Shown here: positions 32,649 to 40,836 of the stretch, piece by piece
Layout of the letters: each line of letters starts with the position of its first letter
Position numbering within the stretch: position 1 is the first letter of the stretch
Origin: Rhodococcus sp. UNC23MFCrub1.1
GTDB lineage: Bacteria; Actinomycetota; Actinomycetes; Mycobacteriales; Mycobacteriaceae
Reading direction: 5' to 3'
Assembly: GCF_000686025.1 (NCBI RefSeq)
Contig: NZ_JMLQ01000001.1
Span: 930,001-994,000 of the forward strand
Length of the DNA stretch: 64,000 nt
Position numbers and translations under genes: made by a program
Notes under the pieces: generated by a model
Told to the model about the DNA's origin: nothing
The model's database searches: none
The model's input: the letters and a program-made list of their open reading frames with translations, nothing else

Positions 32649-33374
32649 ATGGCCAGGGCCTCGAAGTTCACTGCGGCCGACCGTCGCGCCGCTGTGGAGC
32701 GTGCCTTCGAGGGAACAGAGAGTCCCACCGCCGTCGCATCTGATCTGGGTGTCCACCCGACCACTCTCTATCGGTGGGCCGCGTCCGACACGGCGGACGA
32801 CCCGGGGCCGGCGCCAACTCGGCTCGTCCACGCCACCCAGACGCTGCTCGAACACTCCGACTACGGCGACATCACCGTGGAGGCCGTGGCGCAGCACTGC
32901 GGACTCGCGGCCCGGACCGCATTCCACCACTTCCCCACCAAACGCGACCTGTTCCACGCAGCCGTCAACGATGCCGCCACCACGCTGATCGACCGCATGG
33001 CAACGCGTTCCGAGCAGGCGACGTGGCCGGACGATCCTCTGGGACAGCTGCGATCGTTCCTGCACATCGCCGCGGCCACCATCTACGACACTCCAGCGAC
33101 CCACGTGCTGTTCCGCAACATCGGTGTTCCCCGCAGCGAAGGAACCGCCGAGGGGTGGCACACCGACTTCGTCGTCGCGATCGAACAACTGCTACACAGA
33201 GCGGCCGATGCCGGTCAGATCGAACGCCACACCGACGTGGCCGCGGCAGCGCAACTCGTGACCGGCGCCATGCGCGGGATCCACACCGCCGTGTTCGACG
33301 GCGCCTCTCCCGATGTCGCACTCGACCTGGTGGACCGCGTTCCCCTGCTGATACCCGGCCCCCGTCGAACGTGA
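32649..33374 (+). CDS. TetR-type regulator with extra N-terminal transposase-like HTH
   Basis: A protein of 241 residues. Residues 58-105 form a TetR HTH (DITVEAVAQHCGLAARTAFHHF). Residues 5-45 form another HTH (FTAADRRAAVERAFEGTESP, then VASDLGVHPTTLYRW) that closely resembles IS3-family OrfA/HTH-8 domains. A short Pro-rich linker joins them. The remaining helices resemble TetR ligand domains. Two DNA-binding heads in one chain are unusual for TetR. It is downstream of the SDR gene and convergent with the multicopper oxidase. No transposase catalytic domain is nearby. Confidence 0.82.
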   Translation: MARASKFTAADRRAAVERAFEGTESPTAVASDLGVHPTTLYRWAASDTADDPGPAPTRLVHATQTLLEHSDYGDITVEAVAQHCGLAARTAFHHFPTKRDLFHAAVNDAATTLIDRMATRSEQATWPDDPLGQLRSFLHIAAATIYDTPATHVLFRNIGVPRSEGTAEGWHTDFVVAIEQLLHRAADAGQIERHTDVAAAAQLVTGAMRGIHTAVFDGASPDVALDLVDRVPLLIPGPRRT

Positions 33375-33402
33375 GATTCGCAGCGTCGAGGCACCCCGCA
33401 CC

Positions 33403-35226
33403 TCACCCGATCACGCGGTACCGCAGCATCATCTCGTGATCCTCGTGGTCGAGGATGTGGCAGTGCCACATGTAGCCCTGCAGATCCCCGGCCGGTGCGC
33501 TGTGAACTGCATGGTCGTAGGACGCCAGGGCACCCGGTTCGGGCGGCCGGGAAAACACGGCGTCGGGATCGAAGTCGAGTTCCTCGGCGGTGGGGAATCG
33601 CACGACGATGCGAGTCACGGTGCCCGGATCGAGTCGCACCGTGTCCTTCCACCCGCTCTCCCACGGCGCCGGAGGGAGTCCCGGACCGGCGAGGAAGGGT
33701 TCCGGTGACGGCGTCCACTTCGTGCCGACGGCGGGTTGCGGATGAGCGAGTTGAAGCTCGACGGTGCGTAGCGGGACGCGCTCGAGAATGCGGAAGTGCA
33801 CCAGGTGCAGATGGATCGGATGCGGATCCGCCGTGACGTTCACGATGTCCCACCGCTCGGTGGTCCCGGCGCGGGGAGATTCGATGTCCCCGTCGGTGTA
33901 GCGGAGGTTGTTGAGAGCCATGTACGCCGGCGGAAGCCGTAGCGCGTACGGCTGACTGACGGTGACGACACGGTGGCGGTCGGGAGTTGCGATCGGCGGT
34001 AGTGGTTCCGGTCGTGATCCACCGTCGCGCAGACGGTTCGGGATCGCGCCCGTGTGGCCGCGAGCCGCGGTGACGTCGAAGCGGCAGAAGTGCGTCATGG
34101 CGACGGCGCCTAGTTGCGCAGCCTGGAACGGTGGTGCCTCGTCGTTGAGCAGCCGCACCGCCGTGCCGGGTTCGACTGCCCCGAAGTCCACGAGCACGTC
34201 GTAGCGCTCCCCCGGGGCGATCCGGAGGTGTCGAGTCTCGACCGGGGCATCGAGCAGTCCGCCGTCGTTACCGATGACCAGAAACGGGATCTCGTGATCG
34301 AGGTAGAGATTCCAGACGCTGTACGAGCCGGCGTTGATCATACGAAAGCGATACACCCCGCGAGCGACCGGGACACGCGGCCACACAGCACCGTTCACCA
34401 CTCCGAGATCGCCGACGGCCCCGCCTTCCCAGGATCCTTCGGGCACCACGGGGGTGGATCGCAGACTCGCTCTGCCATCAGGATTCAGGATCTTCTCCTG
34501 CAGTACGAGCGGCATCTCGAACTCACATGCGGGCAGACCCAGCGGATTGCCCGCTTCGCCGGTGTCGAAGCGGTCGCGAAGCAGAACGTTCCCGGCGAGC
34601 CCGCCGTACACGTTCGCGCGGGTGATTCCCATGGCGTGGTCGTGGTACCAGAAGTGCGCCGCCTCCTGGCGGAACGGGAACTCGTAGCGCAGGGTGCGAC
34701 CGTAATGCACGAGTTGCTCGGCGTGCCCGTCGCTGTCCGGCGGGGTCAGCCCGCCGTGCAGATGCAGCACCGTCGGCGGACTGGTCCGGAAGAGAGGCGA
34801 GACTCCGTGGAGACTCGTGTCGAGATCGCGCGCGAACGGATGCGGGCCGAGGTCGTTGGTGAGGGTGAGCGACATCCGTTGACCGGACACCGCTTCGAGG
34901 GTGGGGCCGAGCACCGTGGTCGCCACCCCGTCCACCTCGTACGCCATCGCGGGCGCCGCAGACACTCCCGAGTGATATCGATGCATCGTGGACACGGTTC
35001 GGACGACGTGGTCGGCCCCGCGCACGGTGGGCAGCGGAGCGACCTCGTCGATGTACGGCGTCAGTGCCGGCGAGTGGAACAGCAGCGGACTCGAGAGGGT
35101 CGGCTGAGCCTGAGCGCGGGTGGCAACACCCCCCGTCGCACCCACTGCCACCGCCAAGCCCAGATTGCGCAGGAACCGCCGGCGCGCCATCGCACCGTCA
35201 CGACCGACCGAGAACTCCTCTGCCAC
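33403..35226 (-). CDS. Tat-exported multicopper oxidase (bilirubin oxidase/CotA type)
   Basis: A protein of 607 residues with a Tat signal (ARRRFLRNLGLAVAVGATGG, cleavage near AQA) and three cupredoxin domains. All copper motifs are intact: HLHG, FWYHDHAMG, HPIHLHLVHF, and MWHCHILDHEDHEMM carrying the T1 Cys and axial Met. Such enzymes oxidise phenols, bilirubin or metals with O2 outside the cytoplasm. GTG 35226 is used; ATG 35190 is possible. An element nearly identical to one before the mce operon lies 40-61 bases upstream of its start. Confidence 0.92.
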   Translation of the reverse strand: MAEEFSVGRDGAMARRRFLRNLGLAVAVGATGGVATRAQAQPTLSSPLLFHSPALTPYIDEVAPLPTVRGADHVVRTVSTMHRYHSGVSAAPAMAYEVDGVATTVLGPTLEAVSGQRMSLTLTNDLGPHPFARDLDTSLHGVSPLFRTSPPTVLHLHGGLTPPDSDGHAEQLVHYGRTLRYEFPFRQEAAHFWYHDHAMGITRANVYGGLAGNVLLRDRFDTGEAGNPLGLPACEFEMPLVLQEKILNPDGRASLRSTPVVPEGSWEGGAVGDLGVVNGAVWPRVPVARGVYRFRMINAGSYSVWNLYLDHEIPFLVIGNDGGLLDAPVETRHLRIAPGERYDVLVDFGAVEPGTAVRLLNDEAPPFQAAQLGAVAMTHFCRFDVTAARGHTGAIPNRLRDGGSRPEPLPPIATPDRHRVVTVSQPYALRLPPAYMALNNLRYTDGDIESPRAGTTERWDIVNVTADPHPIHLHLVHFRILERVPLRTVELQLAHPQPAVGTKWTPSPEPFLAGPGLPPAPWESGWKDTVRLDPGTVTRIVVRFPTAEELDFDPDAVFSRPPEPGALASYDHAVHSAPAGDLQGYMWHCHILDHEDHEMMLRYRVIG

Positions 35227-35265
35227 TTCGCACCCCCATGCCCGCGGCGCGAGTGCGCCGGGGCT

Positions 35266-35287
35266 GACCGTACCGCACCGTATGGTG
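35266..35287. promoter_or_regulatory. operator M2 upstream of the multicopper oxidase
   Basis: Read on the minus strand this is CACCATAC-GGTGCG-GTACGGTC. It matches 19 of 22 bases of the site in the mce promoter (36875-36896). It lies 40-61 bases upstream of the oxidase start and just past the TetR stop codon, which makes the adjacent TetR protein the first candidate to bind it. Confidence 0.6.
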
Positions 35288-35319
35288 TGTCAGGCCCGTT
35301 TCGGCGGAGTGACGGGCAA

Positions 35320-35958
35320 CTACCGCGCGGTCAGCAGGGCGAACATCGCCCGCACCTCGTCCGGGGTGGGCGTGGGAAGGTTGTCGCGGGCATGCACGAA
35401 ACCGATTCCCGCGTACACGAGGAAGCCTGCTCGCAACCGTGCCTCGGCCTCGTCGAACCCCAGTTCGCGCATCGAGTTCTGGACGACGTCGAAGATGCGC
35501 TGATCGAGCTCGCGGACGACCACGGCGATCTTGTCGTAGGTCCGAGCCCAGTCCCGCACCGCCGCCTCGACAGCCCAGGTACGTTCCTGCAGAAGCAGTT
35601 CCGCCATCACCTGCAGTCTCGCGTCCACGGGTACGGTGTCCACCTGAGCCAGTCCGCGAAGCGTGTCGTTCTGCTCGTCGCACCACTTGTCGGCGATGGC
35701 GGTCATCAGCTCGTCGATGTCGGCGAAGTGCCAGTAGAAGCTGCCCTTGGTCACCTTCAGCCGCTCGCACAGCGTCGTGATCTTCACTTCCGACACGCCC
35801 TCGCTCACCAGCAGTGCGAAGGCGGCGTCGATCCAGTCGTCGACGGTGAGCCGCGGAGCCCGTGGCGCGGGCGCCGACTTCTTCTCACTGCCACGCCGTC
35901 GACGCGCGGGGGCGCCACTCCGGGTGCGGGCATCGCCGGACGCGGCTTCGGGTGCCAT
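35320..35958 (-). CDS. TetR-family regulator
   Basis: A protein of 212 residues with a basic, Ala/Pro-rich N-terminal tail of about 35 residues. The TetR HTH follows (DAAFALLVSEGVSEVKITTL, then LKVTKGSFYWHF) with a helical ligand domain (LVYAGIGFVHARDNLPTPTPDEV near the end). ATG 35958 has AAGGAG four bases upstream; the longer frame to 36009 has no ribosome site. It stands between the oxidase and the mce promoter, which share a 22-bp palindromic element. Control of lipid import and of the oxidase is the simplest reading. Confidence 0.87.
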   Translation of the reverse strand: MAPEAASGDARTRSGAPARRRRGSEKKSAPAPRAPRLTVDDWIDAAFALLVSEGVSEVKITTLCERLKVTKGSFYWHFADIDELMTAIADKWCDEQNDTLRGLAQVDTVPVDARLQVMAELLLQERTWAVEAAVRDWARTYDKIAVVVRELDQRIFDVVQNSMRELGFDEAEARLRAGFLVYAGIGFVHARDNLPTPTPDEVRAMFALLTAR

Positions 35959-36018
35959 CGCTCTCCTTCGTGTCGTGATGCTCGGCTGATCCGTCGATCG
36001 TACGATCACCTCGCCGGG

Positions 36019-36834
36019 TCAGACCCGACCGAGGGCGTCCAGCGCGAGTCGCCGGACCTGCTCGTCGCCCGAGAGCCCGGCGTGGTCGACCGTGCTCGTC
36101 GGATCGACGGACTGCACGACGACCGCCTCGCCGCCCGGCATCGCACTCGTGAACGGATCGGTCACGAGTCCGTCGGTCGCCGTGACGAGGTCGACGTACC
36201 GCACCCCAGCGACCGGTACGTCGACGGGCGGAGTCGTGAGAAACGACGACCCCGCGACGATCTGGCCGCACGCCCCGCACCACGGACCCACCAGGGGCTT
36301 CTCCAGACGGGCCAATTCGTCGTAAATTCCGATACCGCGGTTGAACGCGGCGATCGTGCCGGCCCCGGCGAGGTTCGTTCCGCGCCAGAGAGGCCCGATC
36401 GTGAGCAATGTGGACACCGGGGTAGGTCCGTCGTTCACGGGGTGGGCCAGTGCGTACTGCACGGCCAGCGCTCCCGCGCCGCGTGCCACGACGCGGATCC
36501 GCGACTCCCCGGTGCGGGACAGGATCCCGTCGATCGCCGACCGCACCTGCGACGCAGAGTCCTCGAGTGCAGCCAGCCCGGCGACCGTGGCGACCGGCCG
36601 GAGCGCCTCCGTGAGAGCCGATTCGCCGTAGGTCAGCGCAACCGGGCACCACCCCCGAGTCGTCAGATCGTCGGTCCACCTGTCCCACTCCGCCGCGGAG
36701 GCACCCAGATCGTGCACCAGGAGAACAGTGTCGCCGCAGGAATCAGTCGGGCCGGCCATGGACGGAGCCACGACACACGCCTGGACTCCGACCGCGATGA
36801 GCACGACGGATATCAGCTTGCTGCACAACGACAT
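36019..36834 (-). CDS. secreted alpha/beta-hydrolase-fold protein lacking the nucleophile Ser
   Basis: A protein of 271 residues with a signal peptide (cleavage near SMAG, residues 25-28) and a lipase-2-like alpha/beta fold (DTVLLVHDLGASAAEWDRWTDDL). The nucleophile elbow reads ARGAG (117-121), with Gly119 where the catalytic Ser of GxSxG should be. An acid and a late His may remain, but ester hydrolysis through Ser is not possible. It may bind lipids for the mce system. GGGAG precedes ATG 36834, and the gene is divergent from mce across a palindromic operator. Confidence 0.75.
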   Translation of the reverse strand: MSLCSKLISVVLIAVGVQACVVAPSMAGPTDSCGDTVLLVHDLGASAAEWDRWTDDLTTRGWCPVALTYGESALTEALRPVATVAGLAALEDSASQVRSAIDGILSRTGESRIRVVARGAGALAVQYALAHPVNDGPTPVSTLLTIGPLWRGTNLAGAGTIAAFNRGIGIYDELARLEKPLVGPWCGACGQIVAGSSFLTTPPVDVPVAGVRYVDLVTATDGLVTDPFTSAMPGGEAVVVQSVDPTSTVDHAGLSGDEQVRRLALDALGRV

Positions 36835-36874
36835 TCATGACTCCCGAGGCCGAATCGTCGAAAACGTTCGAACA

Positions 36875-36896
36875 CACCATACAGTGCGGTATGGTG
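36875..36896. promoter_or_regulatory. operator M1 in the divergent mce promoter
   Basis: CACCATAC-AGTGCG-GTATGGTG is a perfect inverted repeat with 8-bp arms and 6-bp spacer. It lies 41-62 bases upstream of the secreted-hydrolase start and 87-108 bases upstream of the first YrbE start. A second copy with 19 of 22 identical bases precedes the multicopper oxidase. Confidence 0.7.
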
Positions 36897-36982
36897 GTCT
36901 GAGTCACAGACGCGGTGACGATGATCGCCGGAAGGGCAGGTCGTATGAACCACGAACGGACACGACCCTGTCTGGTAGGACG

Positions 36983-37771
36983 GTGAGCGCCTCCACCTCG
37001 CGAGCAGTCTCGTCCGCGGCACGCGGAGCGGTGTCGTCTCTGGGCGAGTTCTACTCCCTGGCACTCGACACCGGCCGAGCACTGGCGAAGCGGCCGTTCC
37101 AGTGGCGGGAGTTCGTCGATCAGAGCTGGTTCATCGCCCGGGTCTCCCTGCTGCCGACGATCCTGATGTCGGTCCCCTTCACGGTGCTGGTCGTCTTCAC
37201 TCTGAACTCGTTGCTCATCGAGATCGGTGCCTCCGATCTGAGCGGTGCGGGCGCAGGTCTGGGCGCCGTCACCCAGATCGGGCCGCTGGTCACCGTGCTC
37301 GTCGTGGCCGGCGCTGCCGCCACTGCGATCGCCGCAGATCTCGGATCGCGCACCATCCGCGAGGAGGTGGACGCCATGGAGGTGCTGGGTATCGATCCGG
37401 TGCACCGCCTCGTCCTGCCCCGAGTCCTCGCCTGCACTCTTGTCGCAGCCCTCCTGAACGGCGCCGTGTGCACGATCGGACTGGTGGGAGGGTTCTTCTT
37501 CTCCGTCTACCTCCAGGACGTCACACCGGGTGCCTATGCCGCCGGAGTCACGCTGCTGGTGGGACTTCCGGAACTGCTGCTCTCCGAGGTGAAGGCAGCA
37601 CTGTTCGGTCTCCTCGCCGCGCTGGTCGCCTGCTACCGCGGACTGTCCGTGCGGGGTGGGCCCAAGAGCGTCGGGGAGGCGGTCAACGAGACCGTGGTGT
37701 TCTCGTTCGTCGCCCTGTTCCTGGCCAACCTGGTCCTCACCTCCGTGGGCCTCGCCGTGAGCGGCCGCTGA
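36983..37771 (+). CDS. yrbEA: YrbE-type Mce permease A
   Basis: A permease of 262 residues of the MlaE/YrbE family with five to six hydrophobic segments. The conserved cytoplasmic segment is present (IREEVDAMEVLGIDPVHRLVLPRVLA). It forms the membrane channel of an Mce lipid importer with YrbEB and an ATPase (MceG) that is usually encoded elsewhere. GTG 36983 has a weak AGGA site. Upstream frames extend into the promoter and are not favoured. The stop and the next ATG share bases (TGATG at 37769-37773). Confidence 0.9.
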   Translation: MSASTSRAVSSAARGAVSSLGEFYSLALDTGRALAKRPFQWREFVDQSWFIARVSLLPTILMSVPFTVLVVFTLNSLLIEIGASDLSGAGAGLGAVTQIGPLVTVLVVAGAAATAIAADLGSRTIREEVDAMEVLGIDPVHRLVLPRVLACTLVAALLNGAVCTIGLVGGFFFSVYLQDVTPGAYAAGVTLLVGLPELLLSEVKAALFGLLAALVACYRGLSVRGGPKSVGEAVNETVVFSFVALFLANLVLTSVGLAVSGR

Positions 37772-38622
37772 TGGTGATCGAGATGAGCGACGTCGCCGCT
37801 GCGATGCGACGCCGGACGAACGCTGCCTCCGGAGCGGTCGATGTACTCGGCGAACGCGCGATCTTCTTCACGCGTGCACTCGCGTCCACCGGACGAGCCG
37901 TCCGGTCGTACCGCGGGGAAACCATGCGCGTCATCGCCGAGATCTCCCTCGGCACCGGGGTTCTCGCCGCGATCGGTGGCAGCATCGTCATCCTCGGCTT
38001 CCTCACGCTGTTCGCCGGTGCCACCGTCGCGGTGCAGGGATTCGACTCGCTCGGAAGCATCGGGGTCGACGCGTTGACCGGGTTCCTCGCCGCCTACGTC
38101 AACGTCCGGGTGGTCGCACCGGTCACCGCGGGAGTGGGCCTTACCGCGACCATCGGCGCCGGGACCACGGCAGCGCTCGGCGCCATGCGGATCAGCGAGG
38201 AGATCGACGCGCTCGAGGTCATGGCGATCAAGTCGCTGCCCTACCTCGTCGGCACCCGCATCGTCGCGGGCATCGTCGCCGTGGTTCCGCTCTACGCGTT
38301 GTCACTGATCACGTCGTTCCTCGCGAGCCGGGTCGCGACAGTCGTGGTGCTGGGCCAGTCCGGCGGGGTCTACGACCACTACTTCTCCACGTTCCTCGTC
38401 CCGACCGACGTTCTGTGGTCGTTCGTCCAGGTCATCGTCATGGCTGTCGCGGTCATGGTGATCCACACCTACTACGGCTACACCGCCTCCGGAGGTCCCG
38501 CCGGCGTCGGCACGGCCACCGGACGCGCCGTGCGCCTGTCCCTCATCACGGTCGTCAGCGTCACGCTGCTGATCTCGCTCGCGCTGTACGGCAGCGCACG
38601 ATCCGTGCATCTGGCAGGGTGA
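37771..38622 (+). CDS. yrbEB: YrbE-type Mce permease B
   Basis: The second permease, 283 residues, with the conserved EEIDALEVMAIKSLPYLVGTRIVAG element and several membrane helices. An extended N-terminal cytosolic helix carries RRRTNAASGAVDVL. It pairs with YrbEA to form the Mce transporter core. The start codon overlaps the preceding stop. The MceA gene follows after one base. The order yrbEA-yrbEB-mceA-F is standard for actinobacterial mce loci. The window does not contain the ATPase. Confidence 0.92.
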   Translation: MVIEMSDVAAAMRRRTNAASGAVDVLGERAIFFTRALASTGRAVRSYRGETMRVIAEISLGTGVLAAIGGSIVILGFLTLFAGATVAVQGFDSLGSIGVDALTGFLAAYVNVRVVAPVTAGVGLTATIGAGTTAALGAMRISEEIDALEVMAIKSLPYLVGTRIVAGIVAVVPLYALSLITSFLASRVATVVVLGQSGGVYDHYFSTFLVPTDVLWSFVQVIVMAVAVMVIHTYYGYTASGGPAGVGTATGRAVRLSLITVVSVTLLISLALYGSARSVHLAG

Positions 38623-38623
38623 C

Positions 38624-39817
38624 ATGACACGACCCTCCGCCCGCCTCAAAGGTGCTGCGCTCCTCTCGATTCTGCTGATCATCGGAGTCGTCGCGGCGGC
38701 CTACCTCGCCTATCGGGGCACCGTCACCGACGCGATCGCGCCATCGGTCTCGGTGTCGGTGCAGTCCGATCGCGCCGGGCTGGTGATGCAGCGGGGCGCC
38801 CTGGTCAAGATGAACGGTGTCGAGATCGGCACCGTCTCGCAGGTCCGCCCGTCGACCCGCGGCGCCGTGATCGACCTCCGCCTCCGCGGCGACATCGCGG
38901 GTTCGGTGCCCTCCGATGTCGGGGCAACCATCGCCGCCACCACCATCTTTGGATCGAAGATGGTCACTCTCACCGCTCCCCCGTCACCGTCCGCCGTATC
39001 CATCGCCGACGGCGCCGTCATCGCCGCCTCCTCCGTCACCGTGGAGGTGAACTCCGTGTTCGAATCGCTGACGTCCGTTCTCGTCGCGTCGCAACCCGAG
39101 AAGCTGAACACCACCCTGGGGGCGCTCTCCACCGCCCTGAACGGCCGGGGCCGCGCGTTGGACGCGACGATCGAGGACCTGGACACCGCGCTCGGGGCGG
39201 TCAGTCCGCTCGTCCCCACGCTCCGACGCGATCTCCGTTCCGCAGCAGTCGCGTCCGGCGCGCTCGGCGACAGCGCACCGGATCTGGTCAGCACTCTGGC
39301 CTCGCTGACCACCACCGCGCGCACGGTCACCGACAGCACTGATGTGCTGGGCCCCGCCCTGACGTCGCTGACGGGAGCGGCGACCGACGCTCGCACCGTT
39401 CTCGCGGAGAACGCCGACGGAGTGACCGCCACGGTGGCCGATCTGGTCCCGACGACCGGGTTGCTGCGGGAGTACTCCCCCGAGTTCACGTGCTTCCTTC
39501 AGGGCGCCGACATCGCACGGAAGGCTGCGGAGAAGGTCTCCGGCGGCAACGGCCGCACGATGTTGCTGAACAGCACCGTGCTGTTCGGGGTGCCGGCGTA
39601 CGAGTACGCCACCGACCTACCGAAGGTCGCTGCCACCGGCGGGCCCCGGTGCGGTGCGCTGCCGCTGCTGTCCGACGGCGACATTCCGGCTCCCTACGTC
39701 CGCGCCGACACCGGCTCGAACCCCTTCCGCGCCGGTACGACCGCCCCCGTCCTGGACCCGACGTCCATCATCGACTTCCTCCCCGGCGGTCTCGCAGCAC
39801 CGAGCACGACTCGATGA
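38624..39817 (+). CDS. mceA: Mce protein A
   Basis: A protein of 397 residues with an N-terminal membrane anchor (ALLSILLIIGVVAAAYLA), then an MCE domain at about 40-120 (LVMQRGALVKMNGVEIGTVSQV), then a long helical region. The helices of six Mce proteins assemble into a hydrophobic tunnel that carries lipids across the periplasm to the YrbE permease. The C terminus is Pro/Ala-rich and carries paired Cys residues (FTCFLQG; GPRCGAL). The stop overlaps MceB by four bases. Confidence 0.92.
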   Translation: MTRPSARLKGAALLSILLIIGVVAAAYLAYRGTVTDAIAPSVSVSVQSDRAGLVMQRGALVKMNGVEIGTVSQVRPSTRGAVIDLRLRGDIAGSVPSDVGATIAATTIFGSKMVTLTAPPSPSAVSIADGAVIAASSVTVEVNSVFESLTSVLVASQPEKLNTTLGALSTALNGRGRALDATIEDLDTALGAVSPLVPTLRRDLRSAAVASGALGDSAPDLVSTLASLTTTARTVTDSTDVLGPALTSLTGAATDARTVLAENADGVTATVADLVPTTGLLREYSPEFTCFLQGADIARKAAEKVSGGNGRTMLLNSTVLFGVPAYEYATDLPKVAATGGPRCGALPLLSDGDIPAPYVRADTGSNPFRAGTTAPVLDPTSIIDFLPGGLAAPSTTR

Positions 39818-40836
39818 GTCACCGGGGCACCCTTGTTCGGCTCACGAGCTTCGTGGTCACCATGACCCTGGTGCTCGCCGCTCTGGTGGTCGTCTTCGGC
39901 CAGGTCCGCTTCGACTCGACCACCACCCACCGGGCGCTCTTCACCAGCGCGTCCGGCTTGCGCAGTGGTGAATTCGTCCGAGTGGCGGGTGTGGAGGTCG
40001 GATCGGTGGGCACGGTGGACATCGTCGACAACGACCACGCCGTGGTGGAGTTCGACGTGACCGATGCGTACACCGTGACCGAGTCCACCACGGCCACGAT
40101 CCGCTACCAGAACCTGGTCGGCGATCGTTACCTCGAATTGGCCGACACTGCCGGTGACGCCGCGCCTCTCGCTGCCGGCGTCACCATCCCGGTCGACCGG
40201 ACCTCTCCTGCACTGGATCTCGACCGACTCCTGGGCGGATTCCAACCCTTGTTCTCCGGCCTCGACCCCAGCACCGTGAACAGAGTGACCGGCGAACTCG
40301 TCGACGTCTTGCAGGGGCAGGGCGGCACCGTCGCCTCGGTGCTGGCGCGGCTCGCGAGCCTGACGTCGTCGTTGGCAGACCGTGACGAGGTGATCGGACA
40401 GCTGATCACGAATCTGCGGACCACCCTGGCGACACTCGCAGGGCGCCAGGACGACGTGTCCCTCGCGATAGACAGTGCTCGGACGCTGGTGTCCGGCCTC
40501 GCTGCCGACACCCGGACCTGGGGTGAGGCACTGACGAGCATCGACAGTTCGGCCGCCACGATCGGCGATCTGCTCGTCGACGCCCGTCCCCCGTTGGACA
40601 CCACCATCGACCAGTTGCAGCGCACGGCAGCACAACTCGATGCCGGCAAGGACACCATCGCGAGCATCACCACTCGCCTGCCGGACACGTACGCCTCCCT
40701 CAGCCGCCTCGGCGCGTACGGGAACTTCTTCAACTACTACCTGTGCGGCATCAGGTTGAAGATCGACACGCCCGACGGGCAGGGCCTGACGACACCGCTC
40801 ATCGGTCAGAACACGGGAAGGTGTGCCCCAGCATGA
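39814..40836 (+). CDS. mceB: Mce protein B
   Basis: A protein of 340 residues with membrane anchor (SFVVTMTLVLAALVVVFG), an MCE domain (LRSGEFVRVAGVEVGSVGTV) and a helical coiled region with repeated leucines. It ends with the conserved NFFNYYLCGIRLKI segment typical of MceB. ATG 39814 overlaps the MceA stop (ATGA). It should form one of the six subunits of the MCE ring and tunnel. Nothing unusual in length or motif was seen. Confidence 0.92.
   Translation: MSHRGTLVRLTSFVVTMTLVLAALVVVFGQVRFDSTTTHRALFTSASGLRSGEFVRVAGVEVGSVGTVDIVDNDHAVVEFDVTDAYTVTESTTATIRYQNLVGDRYLELADTAGDAAPLAAGVTIPVDRTSPALDLDRLLGGFQPLFSGLDPSTVNRVTGELVDVLQGQGGTVASVLARLASLTSSLADRDEVIGQLITNLRTTLATLAGRQDDVSLAIDSARTLVSGLAADTRTWGEALTSIDSSAATIGDLLVDARPPLDTTIDQLQRTAAQLDAGKDTIASITTRLPDTYASLSRLGAYGNFFNYYLCGIRLKIDTPDGQGLTTPLIGQNTGRCAPA

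Noticed and set aside
32649..32790. Insertion-sequence remnant suggested by the transposase-like HTH
   Set aside because: The HTH is in frame with an intact TetR protein, and no terminal repeats or catalytic DDE part are visible.
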